Shown one piece after another: positions 6,943-16,087 of a DNA stretch of 64,000 bases. The stretch's first letter is position 1, and every line of letters begins with the position of its first letter. Below the pieces are notes generated by a model that was not told where the DNA came from, did not search any database, and saw nothing but the letters and a program-made list of their open reading frames with translations. Source of the stretch: Bacilli bacterium (GTDB lineage: Bacteria; Bacillota_I; Bacilli_A; RF39; UBA660); assembly GCA_017409785.1 (NCBI GenBank), contig JAFQSD010000002.1:1-64000 (forward strand), in the 5' to 3' direction. The translations under genes and the position numbers were made by a program.

Positions 6943-8626
6943 CATCAATAACACTCTTATAAATTTTATTTTTAGAAATTTCATTATAGTTTCCTGTTTC
7001 TATAACTTCATTTTCATCTATCAAAATAATATGATCTGATATTTCTAAAACTGATTCATTATTATCAATAATTAATATTGTATGATTATTCTTCATATCA
7101 TTTAATAGTTCAAGTACTACTTTACGACTATCATTATTTAAAGAATCTAACACTTCATCAAAAATCATAACCTTAGTATTCTTTAATAAAATTCTCGCAA
7201 TATTTAGCATTATTTTAGTATTAGGTTTTAAATGATCATCATTACTATTTAAAACAGTATCATACCCATATTTTAATTGAGAAATATCATCATGAATACC
7301 TAACTTCTTACACATATAAACTATATGTTCAAAATTATCATTAACTAAACTTAAATTATCTTTAATACTCATATTTAAGAACTTATCACTAATATCAATA
7401 CAAGATACTAAATTATAATAATAATCAAAATCAATATCTTGAATATCTAAACCACCAATAGTAATAACTCCTTCATGTTGTTTATTAAGTTTAAGTAATA
7501 AATCAACAACACCACATTTACCACTATCACTAACACCAACTACAGTATTAATAGAATTTCCTTTAATATCAAATGAAGCATTCTTTAAGAATGGTTTTTC
7601 TCTATCACCATATAAGACATTTTTAAATTTAATATTTAAATTCTTAAATCCATACTTTTTCTCTAATAATAATTTTTCATGACTATAAATAATTAATTGA
7701 TAAAATCTATTTTCAGATACTTTTAATTGTCTAATACCAATATTAATAGTCGCAAATTCACTAAATCCATCGACTAATTGAGTAAAGTAATTATAAATAA
7801 TTAATAATGACCCCATCTCCATCTTACCTATAGAAATTAAATAAATTCCATAAATAAACATTCCCCATCTACAAGCTTCAATTAGCCCAACTACAGAGAA
7901 TTTAAATATGTCTTCACCTACTCTTTGTTTTAAGTACGACTTAGAATATTCTTGTGTTGAATCATCAATTCTTTTCTTCATTGGATTAAAAATATTAAAT
8001 GCTTTAATTTCACAAATACTTAATAAAAATTCATTAACAATAGTATTTCTATTATCATAATAATCTAGCTTAGTTTTATTTAATTCTTCAATTTTCTTAC
8101 TAGATAAGAATATAACTGAAATTGAAATTATTCCCATTACAATACCTGCAATACCAATATATAAATCAATAATAAAGAAATATACAAAGATAATTAGTAC
8201 TTCAAATATTCTAATTAATCTCATAATTAAATTACAATAAAAATCAGCCATAACATTAATATCAGTACTCATTATATTTAAAAATTCACCAACATTAAAT
8301 CTTGATAAACTATACATTGAATTATCAAACACTTTATTAACACCAAGTCTCGTATAATTATCATAAAGACAATTATACATCTTATGCCAAGCAAAAGTAC
8401 AAATAACATCAAATACTCTAAATATTACTACTGTTAAAATAGCTACTATTGCTATCCAAACAGCTTTGTCATACTCCTCTGCTGTAACAAAATCTACTGC
8501 CATACTAAATAGTATCGGTGTAATCATCGCAAGCCCACGATAAATAAGTGAACAAATCCCTCTAAAAATAATATATTTTCTAGATTTTTTTAAAACCAAC
8601 TTAGTTGCATCACTTGGTCTTTTCAT
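6938..8626 (-). CDS. ABC transporter permease-ATPase fusion with degenerate ATPase
   Basis: A 562-residue half-transporter: an ABC exporter transmembrane domain (six helices, residues about 20-310) fused to a nucleotide-binding domain (about 340-562). The key ATPase motifs are altered. Walker A reads GVSDSGKC (Cys where Ser/Thr binds the phosphates), the ABC signature is replaced by LKPNTKIML, the Q-loop Gln is absent (CIDISDKF), and the switch His is Asn (LIIDNNES). Walker B (VMIFDE) is kept. ATP hydrolysis is therefore doubtful; it may partner an active half encoded elsewhere. Start 8626 has AAGGAT 9 bases upstream. Cargo unknown. Confidence 0.85.
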   Translation of the reverse strand: MKRPSDATKLVLKKSRKYIIFRGICSLIYRGLAMITPILFSMAVDFVTAEEYDKAVWIAIVAILTVVIFRVFDVICTFAWHKMYNCLYDNYTRLGVNKVFDNSMYSLSRFNVGEFLNIMSTDINVMADFYCNLIMRLIRIFEVLIIFVYFFIIDLYIGIAGIVMGIISISVIFLSSKKIEELNKTKLDYYDNRNTIVNEFLLSICEIKAFNIFNPMKKRIDDSTQEYSKSYLKQRVGEDIFKFSVVGLIEACRWGMFIYGIYLISIGKMEMGSLLIIYNYFTQLVDGFSEFATINIGIRQLKVSENRFYQLIIYSHEKLLLEKKYGFKNLNIKFKNVLYGDREKPFLKNASFDIKGNSINTVVGVSDSGKCGVVDLLLKLNKQHEGVITIGGLDIQDIDFDYYYNLVSCIDISDKFLNMSIKDNLSLVNDNFEHIVYMCKKLGIHDDISQLKYGYDTVLNSNDDHLKPNTKIMLNIARILLKNTKVMIFDEVLDSLNNDSRKVVLELLNDMKNNHTILIIDNNESVLEISDHIILIDENEVIETGNYNEISKNKIYKSVIDE

Positions 8627-8718
8627 AACTAAAACATCCTTCTTTATCATTTAATCTCAAATGATTATAGCACACAAAATATAGCCTGTGAACTGCTAAA
8701 ATAAACTTTTTTTATAAA

Positions 8719-8741
8719 CAAAAAAAAGAGAAAAATCTCTT
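8719..8741 (-). terminator. Intrinsic terminator after the XRE/membrane gene
   Basis: A short stem (AGAGA with TCTCT) around 8726-8741 followed by at least seven T on the minus strand. It separates the regulator from the ABC transporter gene. Confidence 0.75.
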
Positions 8742-8743
8742 CT

Positions 8744-9781
8744 TTAAATAGAATAAATACTGCTTAAAACTTCAATAACTTTTTCATAATCAAAATAGTC
8801 AGCATTTTTATTAAAAAATGAAATTGAATAAGTATCATCATTAAAAGTAAATATTGCTTGATAATGATTCTTTGAAACTGATTCAATTAAATAACCATGT
8901 AAATCATTTTCCAAATAATAGAATTTACTATAACTAGGTAGCATATTTTCAGAATAAGTTTTCGCAATATAATTCATCTTTATTAAATTACTATCACTAA
9001 AGACATTTAACTTATCATTATAATGTTTTTCATAATATTTAATTAAATCAACATTATCATCAATAGAATACTTTTCTAAAATCTTATATGGTTCTAAGTA
9101 AGGAAAAATACTTGAATCAATACCATAAAAATCTAAATTACCAGTATCATTAAAATATCTATTACAAAGTAAAATGGCTGAATCAAAATTATCTTTATCA
9201 GATAAATTCTTCATATATAAATCACAATTATCCATTACAAGACCAGACTTTGCTTTATCAGTTATTAATTCAAATTCTTTTGGAATATAAATATTTAACC
9301 AATTAGAATTAAATTTCTTATTTGCCAAACCATTATTATTAATTTTTAAAGAATATATTTCCTTGTTATATGGAAATGAATTATCTTCCACTTCATTCAC
9401 ATTTCTACTTCCATAGTAGAATAAAATAAAGCACTTATATAAGAACCAAATTAATAATATCCCAATAACTATAAAAATAAACTTTCTAATTCTTTTATTT
9501 CTAATCTTATTATTATAATCAATTGTATCTACAAAATTTTTTTCTAACTTTTCTTGATAATTTTCTTCAGTTAATTTTTCTCCACTCAACAACTCATTAA
9601 TTGATATGTCTAACTCCTTACATAAATCATTAAATAATGAATAATCTGGTAAACTATTACCATTTTCCCATTTAGAAATTGTCCTATTACTAACTCCTAA
9701 CTTTTCAGCAAGTTCAACTTGTGTTAATTCTTTTATCTTTCTTCTTTCTTGAATAAATTTACCTATCTTTTGTTGATTCAT
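8744..9781 (-). CDS. XRE-family regulator with membrane helix and extracytoplasmic domain
   Basis: A 345-residue protein. Residues 1-66 are an XRE helix-turn-helix (LTQVELAEKLGVSNRTISKW ... LPDYSLF). A basic linker precedes one membrane helix (about 103-122, FIFIVIGILLIWFLYKCFILF). The remaining 220 residues, Asn/Asp/Tyr-rich, would lie outside the cell and match no domain I know. This architecture suggests a one-component membrane sensor that links an outside signal to DNA binding. GGAGGT precedes the start by 9 bases. The ABC transporter gene downstream is a possible target, but a terminator separates them. Confidence 0.85.
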   Translation of the reverse strand: MNQQKIGKFIQERRKIKELTQVELAEKLGVSNRTISKWENGNSLPDYSLFNDLCKELDISINELLSGEKLTEENYQEKLEKNFVDTIDYNNKIRNKRIRKFIFIVIGILLIWFLYKCFILFYYGSRNVNEVEDNSFPYNKEIYSLKINNNGLANKKFNSNWLNIYIPKEFELITDKAKSGLVMDNCDLYMKNLSDKDNFDSAILLCNRYFNDTGNLDFYGIDSSIFPYLEPYKILEKYSIDDNVDLIKYYEKHYNDKLNVFSDSNLIKMNYIAKTYSENMLPSYSKFYYLENDLHGYLIESVSKNHYQAIFTFNDDTYSISFFNKNADYFDYEKVIEVLSSIYSI

Positions 9782-9859
9782 AAAATATATACCTCCATAT
9801 ATTATTATTTTATCAATCTAATATTCTTTATAACAGGAACTATCCGTAGAATTAACTTT

Positions 9860-11008
9860 TTATTTAACAATATCCATTATTTCAACAAAATATAAATCAT
9901 AAAGTTCATTAACACTACCAATCTTATCAAGAGTATCATTATCTTCATCTATTACTTTTAAATACTCTTCATTAAACTTAGAAGTAGCTTTTTCAATTTT
10001 CTTAACTATTTTCTTTTTATCAGTATAAACCTCAATTAATAATTTACTAATTAATTCTGGTCTTACTCTTTTATTAAATAATTTTTCTACTTCAGAAGAA
10101 AATTCATGTTCTGGAACCAGCTCTAAACTCTTAAAACTCTCGAATTTTCTTTCTCCAATTAATTCCATTAAAGCATAAACTTCATATGGAATTCCAACTT
10201 CTAAGAATTTCTTCTTCGCAACAACTTCCATTCTCTTTTTTAAATAATCATCTTCTGTAGGTGCTAAAGAATAAACTTCTTTACAAATAATAAACTCTTT
10301 ATTTTTTCTTAATTTCTTATTAAATATTTTTTGTTCTAAAACTAAAATTAAATTATCAAAGAAACCACCAAAACATAAGAACCATAATATTACAGTAAGT
10401 ATACTTCCTAAAACAGGTAAATATAAGAAAATAATTCCTACTAAAATAATTAAAATAGTTTTAATCCATTGTGTTATTTTAAACTTTTTCTTTTCACTAT
10501 TAACCAAACTAGGGTCAAATAATCCAAAATAATTATCTTTACAATTATTAAAGAATAATATAATTACTAAACTAATTAAAATATTAACTACTAATTCTAA
10601 ATTTAATTTTTCAAAATAAGGTACTAATATTAAAATAATTGATGCTATAAAAATTTTCTTTGCATTATATTCTTTCTTATTTAATAACTTACTACTACTA
10701 TTTAGCATCATCCATAATACAACAAAATTAAATAGACTATTAACTATATTTTTACCACTAAATAATAAAATACCAGTTTGAACTAAATTAGTTAAAACCA
10801 ATAGTAATAAAATAATCTTTAAATAATATTTTTCAATTTTAGTTTCTTTTTTTCTTAAGTAATTAATTCCCGTAATTAAAAAGAAACCTAAGTACGCTGA
10901 ACTAAGAATAATACTTAGTACATCTCGATCAAAAAATACTAATTTTAGTATTAATAATAGTATTGCTAAAATCATTAAAAAAATAGATTTATTATTTAAT
11001 TTTTTCAT
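9860..11008 (-). CDS. Multi-pass membrane protein of unknown function
   Basis: A 382-residue protein. About the first 220 residues contain six to eight hydrophobic helices (for example FLMILAILLLILKLVFF, YYLKIILLLLVLTNL, IILVGIIFLYLPVLG); the last 160 are charged and cytoplasmic (CKEVYSLAPTEDDYLKKR, IGERKFESF). I recognise no domain. It starts 9 bases after the stop of the HIT gene with AGGAGG in front, so the two are an operon. No transport or enzymatic motif is visible. Confidence 0.75.
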   Translation of the reverse strand: MKKLNNKSIFLMILAILLLILKLVFFDRDVLSIILSSAYLGFFLITGINYLRKKETKIEKYYLKIILLLLVLTNLVQTGILLFSGKNIVNSLFNFVVLWMMLNSSSKLLNKKEYNAKKIFIASIILILVPYFEKLNLELVVNILISLVIILFFNNCKDNYFGLFDPSLVNSEKKKFKITQWIKTILIILVGIIFLYLPVLGSILTVILWFLCFGGFFDNLILVLEQKIFNKKLRKNKEFIICKEVYSLAPTEDDYLKKRMEVVAKKKFLEVGIPYEVYALMELIGERKFESFKSLELVPEHEFSSEVEKLFNKRVRPELISKLLIEVYTDKKKIVKKIEKATSKFNEEYLKVIDEDNDTLDKIGSVNELYDLYFVEIMDIVK

Positions 11009-11016
11009 AACTCCTC

Positions 11017-11523
11017 CTACTTAAGTGCTTTTCTAAGTGCTAAAACTTTTTCTTTATCTTCTACATACTTTTGTCTAGGTTTAACAAAGTTGTCTGATCC
11101 ACGTTCTTCAAAATCATATCTAGGTATCAATTGTACATGAAAATGATTCATTGGTCCATCACACATCGTACATAAATATACACTTTCTGAATTATAAATT
11201 TCTCTTATAGCGTTCATTGCTTTTTTAGAAAATTTAAATACTCTTTCGCAAGTAACATCATCAATATCCATCATATCTTTAAAATGTTTTTTCGTACTAA
11301 CAGCTACATGTCCTTTAGCCCTAGGATTACCAACTAAAAAACACTCTAATATATCATCCTCATAAACTATCATTTCAGAATCATCTCCAAATAAAACTCC
11401 ATCATGGGTTTTATTAAAACAAGTTGGACAAATTTCCGAATCAGTAAGTTCTCTATTAGTAACCTTTCCTTCTTTTATAAGTGCAACTATCTCATCATCA
11501 CTTAACTTCTTTAAATCAGTCAT
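11017..11523 (-). CDS. HIT-family nucleotide-binding hydrolase
   Basis: A 168-residue HIT (histidine triad) protein. The triad-like motif HFHVQLIPR lies near residues 127-135 (third position Gln, as in many bacterial HIT proteins), and a CPTC pair near residue 33 resembles the metal-site N-terminus of the Hit/Ap4A-hydrolase-like group. Members hydrolyse nucleotide phosphoramidates or dinucleoside polyphosphates. Here the usual second half (VGNPRAKGHVAVSTKKH) is present. It leads a two-gene operon with the membrane protein. Confidence 0.9.
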   Translation of the reverse strand: MTDLKKLSDDEIVALIKEGKVTNRELTDSEICPTCFNKTHDGVLFGDDSEMIVYEDDILECFLVGNPRAKGHVAVSTKKHFKDMMDIDDVTCERVFKFSKKAMNAIREIYNSESVYLCTMCDGPMNHFHVQLIPRYDFEERGSDNFVKPRQKYVEDKEKVLALRKALK

Positions 11524-11563
11524 ACTTTTACCTCCTAATTTAATACATAAATTAATTATATCA

Positions 11564-11590
11564 CAAAAAAAGATAGAAAATTTCTATCCT
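11564..11590 (-). terminator. Intrinsic terminator after the metallophosphoesterase gene
   Basis: A 9-bp AT-rich stem (11571-11579 with 11581-11590) followed by seven T on the minus strand. Confidence 0.75.
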
Positions 11591-13414
11591 TTATTTTTTT
11601 ACTTTTTGATAGACTATCTCATTATTTTTTGAAAGTCTTGTCGCAGTACTATAACTAAGTGGCATAAATACCATATATTTAATATCAGTGTCTTCATCAA
11701 AATAAATTCGTAAATGACATGCCCCTCTTTTGTTTGCTCCATCAATAAACTCTGGTATATAACAATATCCTCCCGGATAATTAAATTGACTATGATGTGT
11801 ATGACCTAAAATATCGATATATGAATCATTTCTGTCTCGACCTTGTCTAGCATAAATATCATTTAAATAACCATTCATGTATTCTAAATCAATTCCATCA
11901 TCATCTAAATCTACTGGAAAATCAAAATCATTTGGATGATGAATATCAAAACAACCTAAGTAACTTGTAGGACTATTAATCATAACTGTTGAATGAGTAT
12001 AACCTAAATCTAAGAAATCTTCTCTACCTTCACTTAACATTTTAATAGGATCAAAACCATATCTAGAAATATTCTTATCATGATTTCCACCTAAAATCCC
12101 ATAATAAATTCCATCTACTGCTGGAATATCCGAAATTGTTTTCTCAATTACATTACGATTACCAACTGCATTTTCATAATCAAGTTGATAACTTCCAACT
12201 CCATGAAAGAAATCTCCTAAGCTTAATACTAAATGAATATTATTTTTAGTACAATAATCAATTAATGCATCATAACTTCTCAATACTTTACCATCTACAT
12301 CCTTAATATGCATATCTGCAGTAAGCACTACATCATAATGTTTACATCCATAAGGTACATTAATCGTAAACGTTCCATCTTCTTTTAATGTTGGTTGAAT
12401 AACTTTATATCCAGGTTGAGTTGAAAATACACTACTATCAAGTGTAACAACTTTTTTCATACCATTTAGTACTTCAACAACTTCTCTTCTATCAGTTTTC
12501 ATTCCATTTTCTTTTAAATATCTTAATAGTCCATCAACATCAATTCTATCAAATAACATTTTTTGATACATCAATGCTTCCATTGTTGAATGCTTTATTT
12601 GTAACTCAGTTTCCGCCGTTCTTGCCTTAATATCTTCAGCAATAACATTTTGTAAACGACTAACTTCTCCAACTAATTCTTCATATTTTACTTTAAATTC
12701 ACTCAACTCACCATTATCCTCAGTCACTTGACTAAGTTCTGCACTTAATTCTTCAACTCTACCTCTTAATTCACTAATAGTTCCAGAAAGTTCTAAAATT
12801 TCTTGTTCTTTACCTCTTACATTTTTTTCTAATGTTCGAACATCATCCATTAACGAATCAATTCTTCGATCTTTTTTCTCATTATCACTCTTAGCAACAT
12901 CTTGTAATCTTAAAGCTTCAGCTAACTCTTTTTCTAACTTTCCAATTGTTATATTTAATGCAGCAATCTTTCCAATATATTTAGATAAAGATTCATTAAC
13001 TTCTTCACTTGGATATAGTTTGTTAACTTTTTCTACAACTGGTAAAATCATAGTTTCATAGAACTCATCATCTCTGTTAACACCAGTTCTTTCTAAATAC
13101 TCTTCATAAAAATCTTTTAAGCTTCTAATTTTATCAATTGTTTCTTCAGATACATCTTGTTTACCTTCATAAACCCAATCTAAAATAGCATCTACACAGG
13201 AAACTACTTTAGTTAAATGCGTAATATAAATTTTATCAGACTTACGAAATTCGCTTGCAAGATACTCTACAAAATAATCTAAGAACTCAACATCAGTAAC
13301 TTTATCTCTTCTTCTACCTAAAGTATCACGCATATTACCATAATAAATATCACCCATAGCATGTTCTTTCAAATATTTCATGATGTTCATTTTTTCAAAT
13401 CCTGTTAATGCCAT
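11591..13414 (-). CDS. Calcineurin-like metallophosphoesterase with coiled-coil
   Basis: A 607-residue cytoplasmic protein. A helical N-terminal part (1-130) precedes a long coiled coil (about 140-275, heptads of Leu/Glu/Lys). The C-terminal 250 residues are a calcineurin-like phosphoesterase with the five metal motifs in order: ADMH, LGDF, GGNHD, a later histidine segment (DIHHPND) and GHTHHS. Such enzymes cleave phosphomonoesters or diesters with two metals. The partner bound by the coiled coil is unknown. It has its own extended -10 promoter and terminator, so it is monocistronic. Confidence 0.88.
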   Translation of the reverse strand: MALTGFEKMNIMKYLKEHAMGDIYYGNMRDTLGRRRDKVTDVEFLDYFVEYLASEFRKSDKIYITHLTKVVSCVDAILDWVYEGKQDVSEETIDKIRSLKDFYEEYLERTGVNRDDEFYETMILPVVEKVNKLYPSEEVNESLSKYIGKIAALNITIGKLEKELAEALRLQDVAKSDNEKKDRRIDSLMDDVRTLEKNVRGKEQEILELSGTISELRGRVEELSAELSQVTEDNGELSEFKVKYEELVGEVSRLQNVIAEDIKARTAETELQIKHSTMEALMYQKMLFDRIDVDGLLRYLKENGMKTDRREVVEVLNGMKKVVTLDSSVFSTQPGYKVIQPTLKEDGTFTINVPYGCKHYDVVLTADMHIKDVDGKVLRSYDALIDYCTKNNIHLVLSLGDFFHGVGSYQLDYENAVGNRNVIEKTISDIPAVDGIYYGILGGNHDKNISRYGFDPIKMLSEGREDFLDLGYTHSTVMINSPTSYLGCFDIHHPNDFDFPVDLDDDGIDLEYMNGYLNDIYARQGRDRNDSYIDILGHTHHSQFNYPGGYCYIPEFIDGANKRGACHLRIYFDEDTDIKYMVFMPLSYSTATRLSKNNEIVYQKVKK

Positions 13415-13447
13415 AAAATCTCTCCTAAAAATTTTAAATTCGCAACT

Positions 13448-13456
13448 ATTATATCA
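13448..13456 (-). promoter_or_regulatory. Extended -10 promoter of the phosphoesterase gene
   Basis: TATAAT (13448-13453) preceded by TGA gives an extended -10 on the minus strand; the -35 region is only a T tract, which lies in the glmM-side terminator. Confidence 0.5.
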
Positions 13457-13470
13457 TACAAGTTTATAAC

Positions 13471-13504
13471 AAAAAAGAAATTTAGTTAAATACCAAATTT
13501 CTTT
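13471..13504 (-). terminator. Intrinsic terminator after glmM
   Basis: AAGAAATTT pairs with AAATTTCTT across a loop of about 13 bases, followed by six T on the minus strand. It overlaps the last codons of glmM. Confidence 0.75.
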
Positions 13505-14820
13505 TCAATAACATCTGCTATTTTCTTAGCTTTCTTATTAATATCGTCTTGATCTAGACCTTCGATCATTACTCTAATTAATGCTTCAGTACCACTTGGT
13601 CTAATTAAAACTCTACCTTCTCCATTTAATGCCTTCTCAACATCTTTAATTGCTTTAGTAACTTGCGAATCATTTTCATATTGACCTTTAGCTTCTTCTC
13701 TAACTTTAACATTAAGAAGTACTTGTGGATATCTCTTCATTACACTAGCAAGTTCACTTAACTTTTTACCCTCTTTAGATAAAATATTTAAAATTTGTAC
13801 AGAAGTTAATTCTCCATCTCCTGTATTTGCAAAATTCTTGTAAATTACATGTCCTGATTGTTCTCCTCCAACAATAAAGTTACATTCTAACATTTTTTCA
13901 AGAACATATCTATCTCCAACTTTAGTTGCTTCAAAATGTACATCATTTGCTTCACAGAACTTAACTAATCCTAAATTAGACATTACAGTACCAACTAAAG
14001 TATTATTAGTTAACTTACCATTTTTCTTTAAATCTAATGTACTGATAGCCATAATTTGATCTCCATCAACTTCATTACCATTTTCATCAATCATTAAACA
14101 TCTATCAGCATCACCATCATATGCAATACCAACATCTGCTTTTAACTTCTTAACTTGCTTAATAAGCCCTTCTAAGTGAGTAGACCCTGCTTTATCATTA
14201 ATATTATATCCATCATATTCAAAATTAATTAAAGTTGCATCCATACCTAATTGTTCAAATAAAAGTGGTGCTGTTGCACTTGCAGAACCATTTGCACAAT
14301 CAACTACAACCTTTAACTTAGTATTAATGTTTTCTGCTGTTTCTACTATATGATTAACATAATCTTCAACTGCATCTTCACACATTTCATAAGTACCAAC
14401 TTTTGTTGTTGCAGGAACTGCTTTTCCTAATAAATACTTTTCAATTTCATTTTCAGTAGCATCAGGTAATTTAAATCCTTCATTATTAAATAATTTAATT
14501 CCATTATATTCAGCAGGATTATGTGATGCAGAAATCATTGCACCCATACTTGCCCCATACTTCTTAACTAAATACGAAACTGCTGGTGTAGGAACTACTC
14601 CTAAATCAATAACTTTAGCTCCTTGGCTCATAAAACCTGCACTTAGTGCTGAAGCAAGCATTTGGCCAGAAATTCGTGTATCTCTACCAATTAATACTAC
14701 TAAATCTTTTTTACCACCCAAAACATATGCAGCAGCTTCTCCTACTTTCATAGCTAACTCATGTGTTAAGTCTTCACCAACTATTCCTCTAATTCCATCT
14801 GTTCCAAATAATTTTCCCAT
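13486..14820 (-). CDS. glmM: Phosphoglucosamine mutase
   Basis: Converts glucosamine-6-phosphate to glucosamine-1-phosphate, the step before UDP-GlcNAc for peptidoglycan. The 444-residue length is typical. Visible motifs are the start LFGTDGIRG, the phosphoserine loop ISASHNP (Ser99), the Mg-binding loop DGDADR, the sugar-binding GGEQSGH and the C-terminal phosphate loop RPSGTEALIRVM. Its ATG overlaps by one base the stop of a hexapeptide-repeat acyltransferase gene, so both are translated together, which fits a shared amino-sugar pathway. Confidence 0.97.
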   Translation of the reverse strand: MGKLFGTDGIRGIVGEDLTHELAMKVGEAAAYVLGGKKDLVVLIGRDTRISGQMLASALSAGFMSQGAKVIDLGVVPTPAVSYLVKKYGASMGAMISASHNPAEYNGIKLFNNEGFKLPDATENEIEKYLLGKAVPATTKVGTYEMCEDAVEDYVNHIVETAENINTKLKVVVDCANGSASATAPLLFEQLGMDATLINFEYDGYNINDKAGSTHLEGLIKQVKKLKADVGIAYDGDADRCLMIDENGNEVDGDQIMAISTLDLKKNGKLTNNTLVGTVMSNLGLVKFCEANDVHFEATKVGDRYVLEKMLECNFIVGGEQSGHVIYKNFANTGDGELTSVQILNILSKEGKKLSELASVMKRYPQVLLNVKVREEAKGQYENDSQVTKAIKDVEKALNGEGRVLIRPSGTEALIRVMIEGLDQDDINKKAKKIADVIEKKFGI

Positions 14821-15485
14821 TATAAATTCTCCTTCTCAACAATTACATCTGTATCTTTAACAATTCTATTAGGTAGAACTTCCCCTCTTACTCTAGTTAA
14901 TGGATAAACATTAGTATTTTGTCCAATTATTGTTCCAGGAAACAATACACTATTGCAACCAATATCAGCATGGTTACCAAGAATTGCCCCAAACTTTCTT
15001 AAACCAGTCTCAATAACTTCATTTTCTCTTCTAATCTTAACATTAGAACCATCACTCTTAAAATTAGATAAAATTACTCCTGCTCCAGTATGAGCTTTTT
15101 CTCCTAAAACAGAATCTCCAACATAATTATAATGTGGACATTGACAGTTATTAAATATGATTGCATTTTTCATTTCAGTAGAGTTACCTACAACACACTT
15201 TTCTCCTACAATAACACTACCTCTAATAAAAGCACCCGGTCTAACTTCAGTATCTTTACAAATAATAGTAGGACCATTAATTACTGCAGTATCTGCAATT
15301 TTAACACTTTCATGTACAAATACATTCTCACTAATTTCTTTAAACTCACTTCCTAAATTAGGAATAATTTCTAAAATATAATTTTTAATAAGAGGTAATA
15401 CTTCCCAAGGATGATCAACTCTCTCAAATAAATCTTTAGAAATTGTTGCATCTAAATTTAAAAGATCATTATATTTCTTTAACAT
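14820..15485 (-). CDS. Left-handed beta-helix (hexapeptide) acyltransferase, GlmU-like half
   Basis: A 221-residue protein. After a 60-residue helical N-terminus (with a WEVLPLIK segment) come hexapeptide repeats of a left-handed beta-helix: ISENVFVHESVKIADTAVIN, then PTIICKDTEVRPGAFIRGS, GNSTEMKNAIIF and GVILSNFKSDG. It lacks the uridylyltransferase domain of full GlmU. Overlap with glmM suggests acetylation of glucosamine-1-phosphate, but the sugar-nucleotide step would need another protein. The function is an inference from family and neighbour. Confidence 0.85.
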   Translation of the reverse strand: MLKKYNDLLNLDATISKDLFERVDHPWEVLPLIKNYILEIIPNLGSEFKEISENVFVHESVKIADTAVINGPTIICKDTEVRPGAFIRGSVIVGEKCVVGNSTEMKNAIIFNNCQCPHYNYVGDSVLGEKAHTGAGVILSNFKSDGSNVKIRRENEVIETGLRKFGAILGNHADIGCNSVLFPGTIIGQNTNVYPLTRVRGEVLPNRIVKDTDVIVEKENL

Positions 15486-15539
15486 TCTTTCACCTTACTT
15501 ATAATTTATTTATGTACACAATTCTTTATACATAATTTA

Positions 15540-15568
15540 ATTATAATAAACATTATCAATATAATCAA
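15540..15568 (-). promoter_or_regulatory. Promoter of the acyltransferase-glmM operon
   Basis: TTGATT (15563-15568), 17-base spacer, TATAAT (15540-15545) on the minus strand. Confidence 0.65.
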
Positions 15569-15579
15569 ACATTTCAAAA

Positions 15580-15603
15580 GAAAAAGTGCTATTTCTAGCA
15601 CTT
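15580..15603 (-). terminator. Intrinsic terminator after the GNAT gene
   Basis: An 8-bp stem (AGTGCTA with TAGCACT) with a GAAA loop and five T on the minus strand; it closes the lepB-to-GNAT run and overlaps the GNAT stop. Confidence 0.8.
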
Positions 15604-16087
15604 AATCTAATTTCTTAATATCAACTAACATTCTTGAATGATATCCAGACTTTTCATAAAATTTAATTGCATTATCATTATAAGCAAATACATCTACTAA
15701 AACATATTCACAATTATTTTCTTTAAAATAGTCTTCCATTACTTTCATTAATTCTCTACCAATACCTTTACTTCTAATATTTTTAGATACTACTAATTCA
15801 GTAATTTCTCCACGTTTAGGACATTTATAATCCAAGTAATCATATTCATCATATCCAGGAATAATTCCCATAATAAGGCCTATTGCTTTACCATCTTCAA
15901 TAGCAAGATAACATTTACCATTCCATTCTCTTACTTCTTCTAAATCAAGTATAGCCATCTTTTCACGATACTCTGGATGTAATTGATCTAATTCATCTTT
16001 ATCAATAGAAACAATATATTCTTCAAGTTCAACAAGTAAATCTTTAACATCTTCTAAATATTTATCACTATATTCAACTATCTCCAT
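15602..16087 (-). CDS. GNAT-family N-acetyltransferase
   Basis: A 161-residue acetyltransferase with the CoA loop NIRSKGIGRELM (about residues 103-114), preceded by GEITELVVSK, and the C-terminal signature VDVFAYNDNAIKFYEKSGY typical of RimI-like GNATs. Its ATG overlaps the stop of the SGNH hydrolase gene, so it is the last gene of a coupled four-gene run behind lepB. Substrate unknown. Confidence 0.9.
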   Translation of the reverse strand: MEIVEYSDKYLEDVKDLLVELEEYIVSIDKDELDQLHPEYREKMAILDLEEVREWNGKCYLAIEDGKAIGLIMGIIPGYDEYDYLDYKCPKRGEITELVVSKNIRSKGIGRELMKVMEDYFKENNCEYVLVDVFAYNDNAIKFYEKSGYHSRMLVDIKKLD

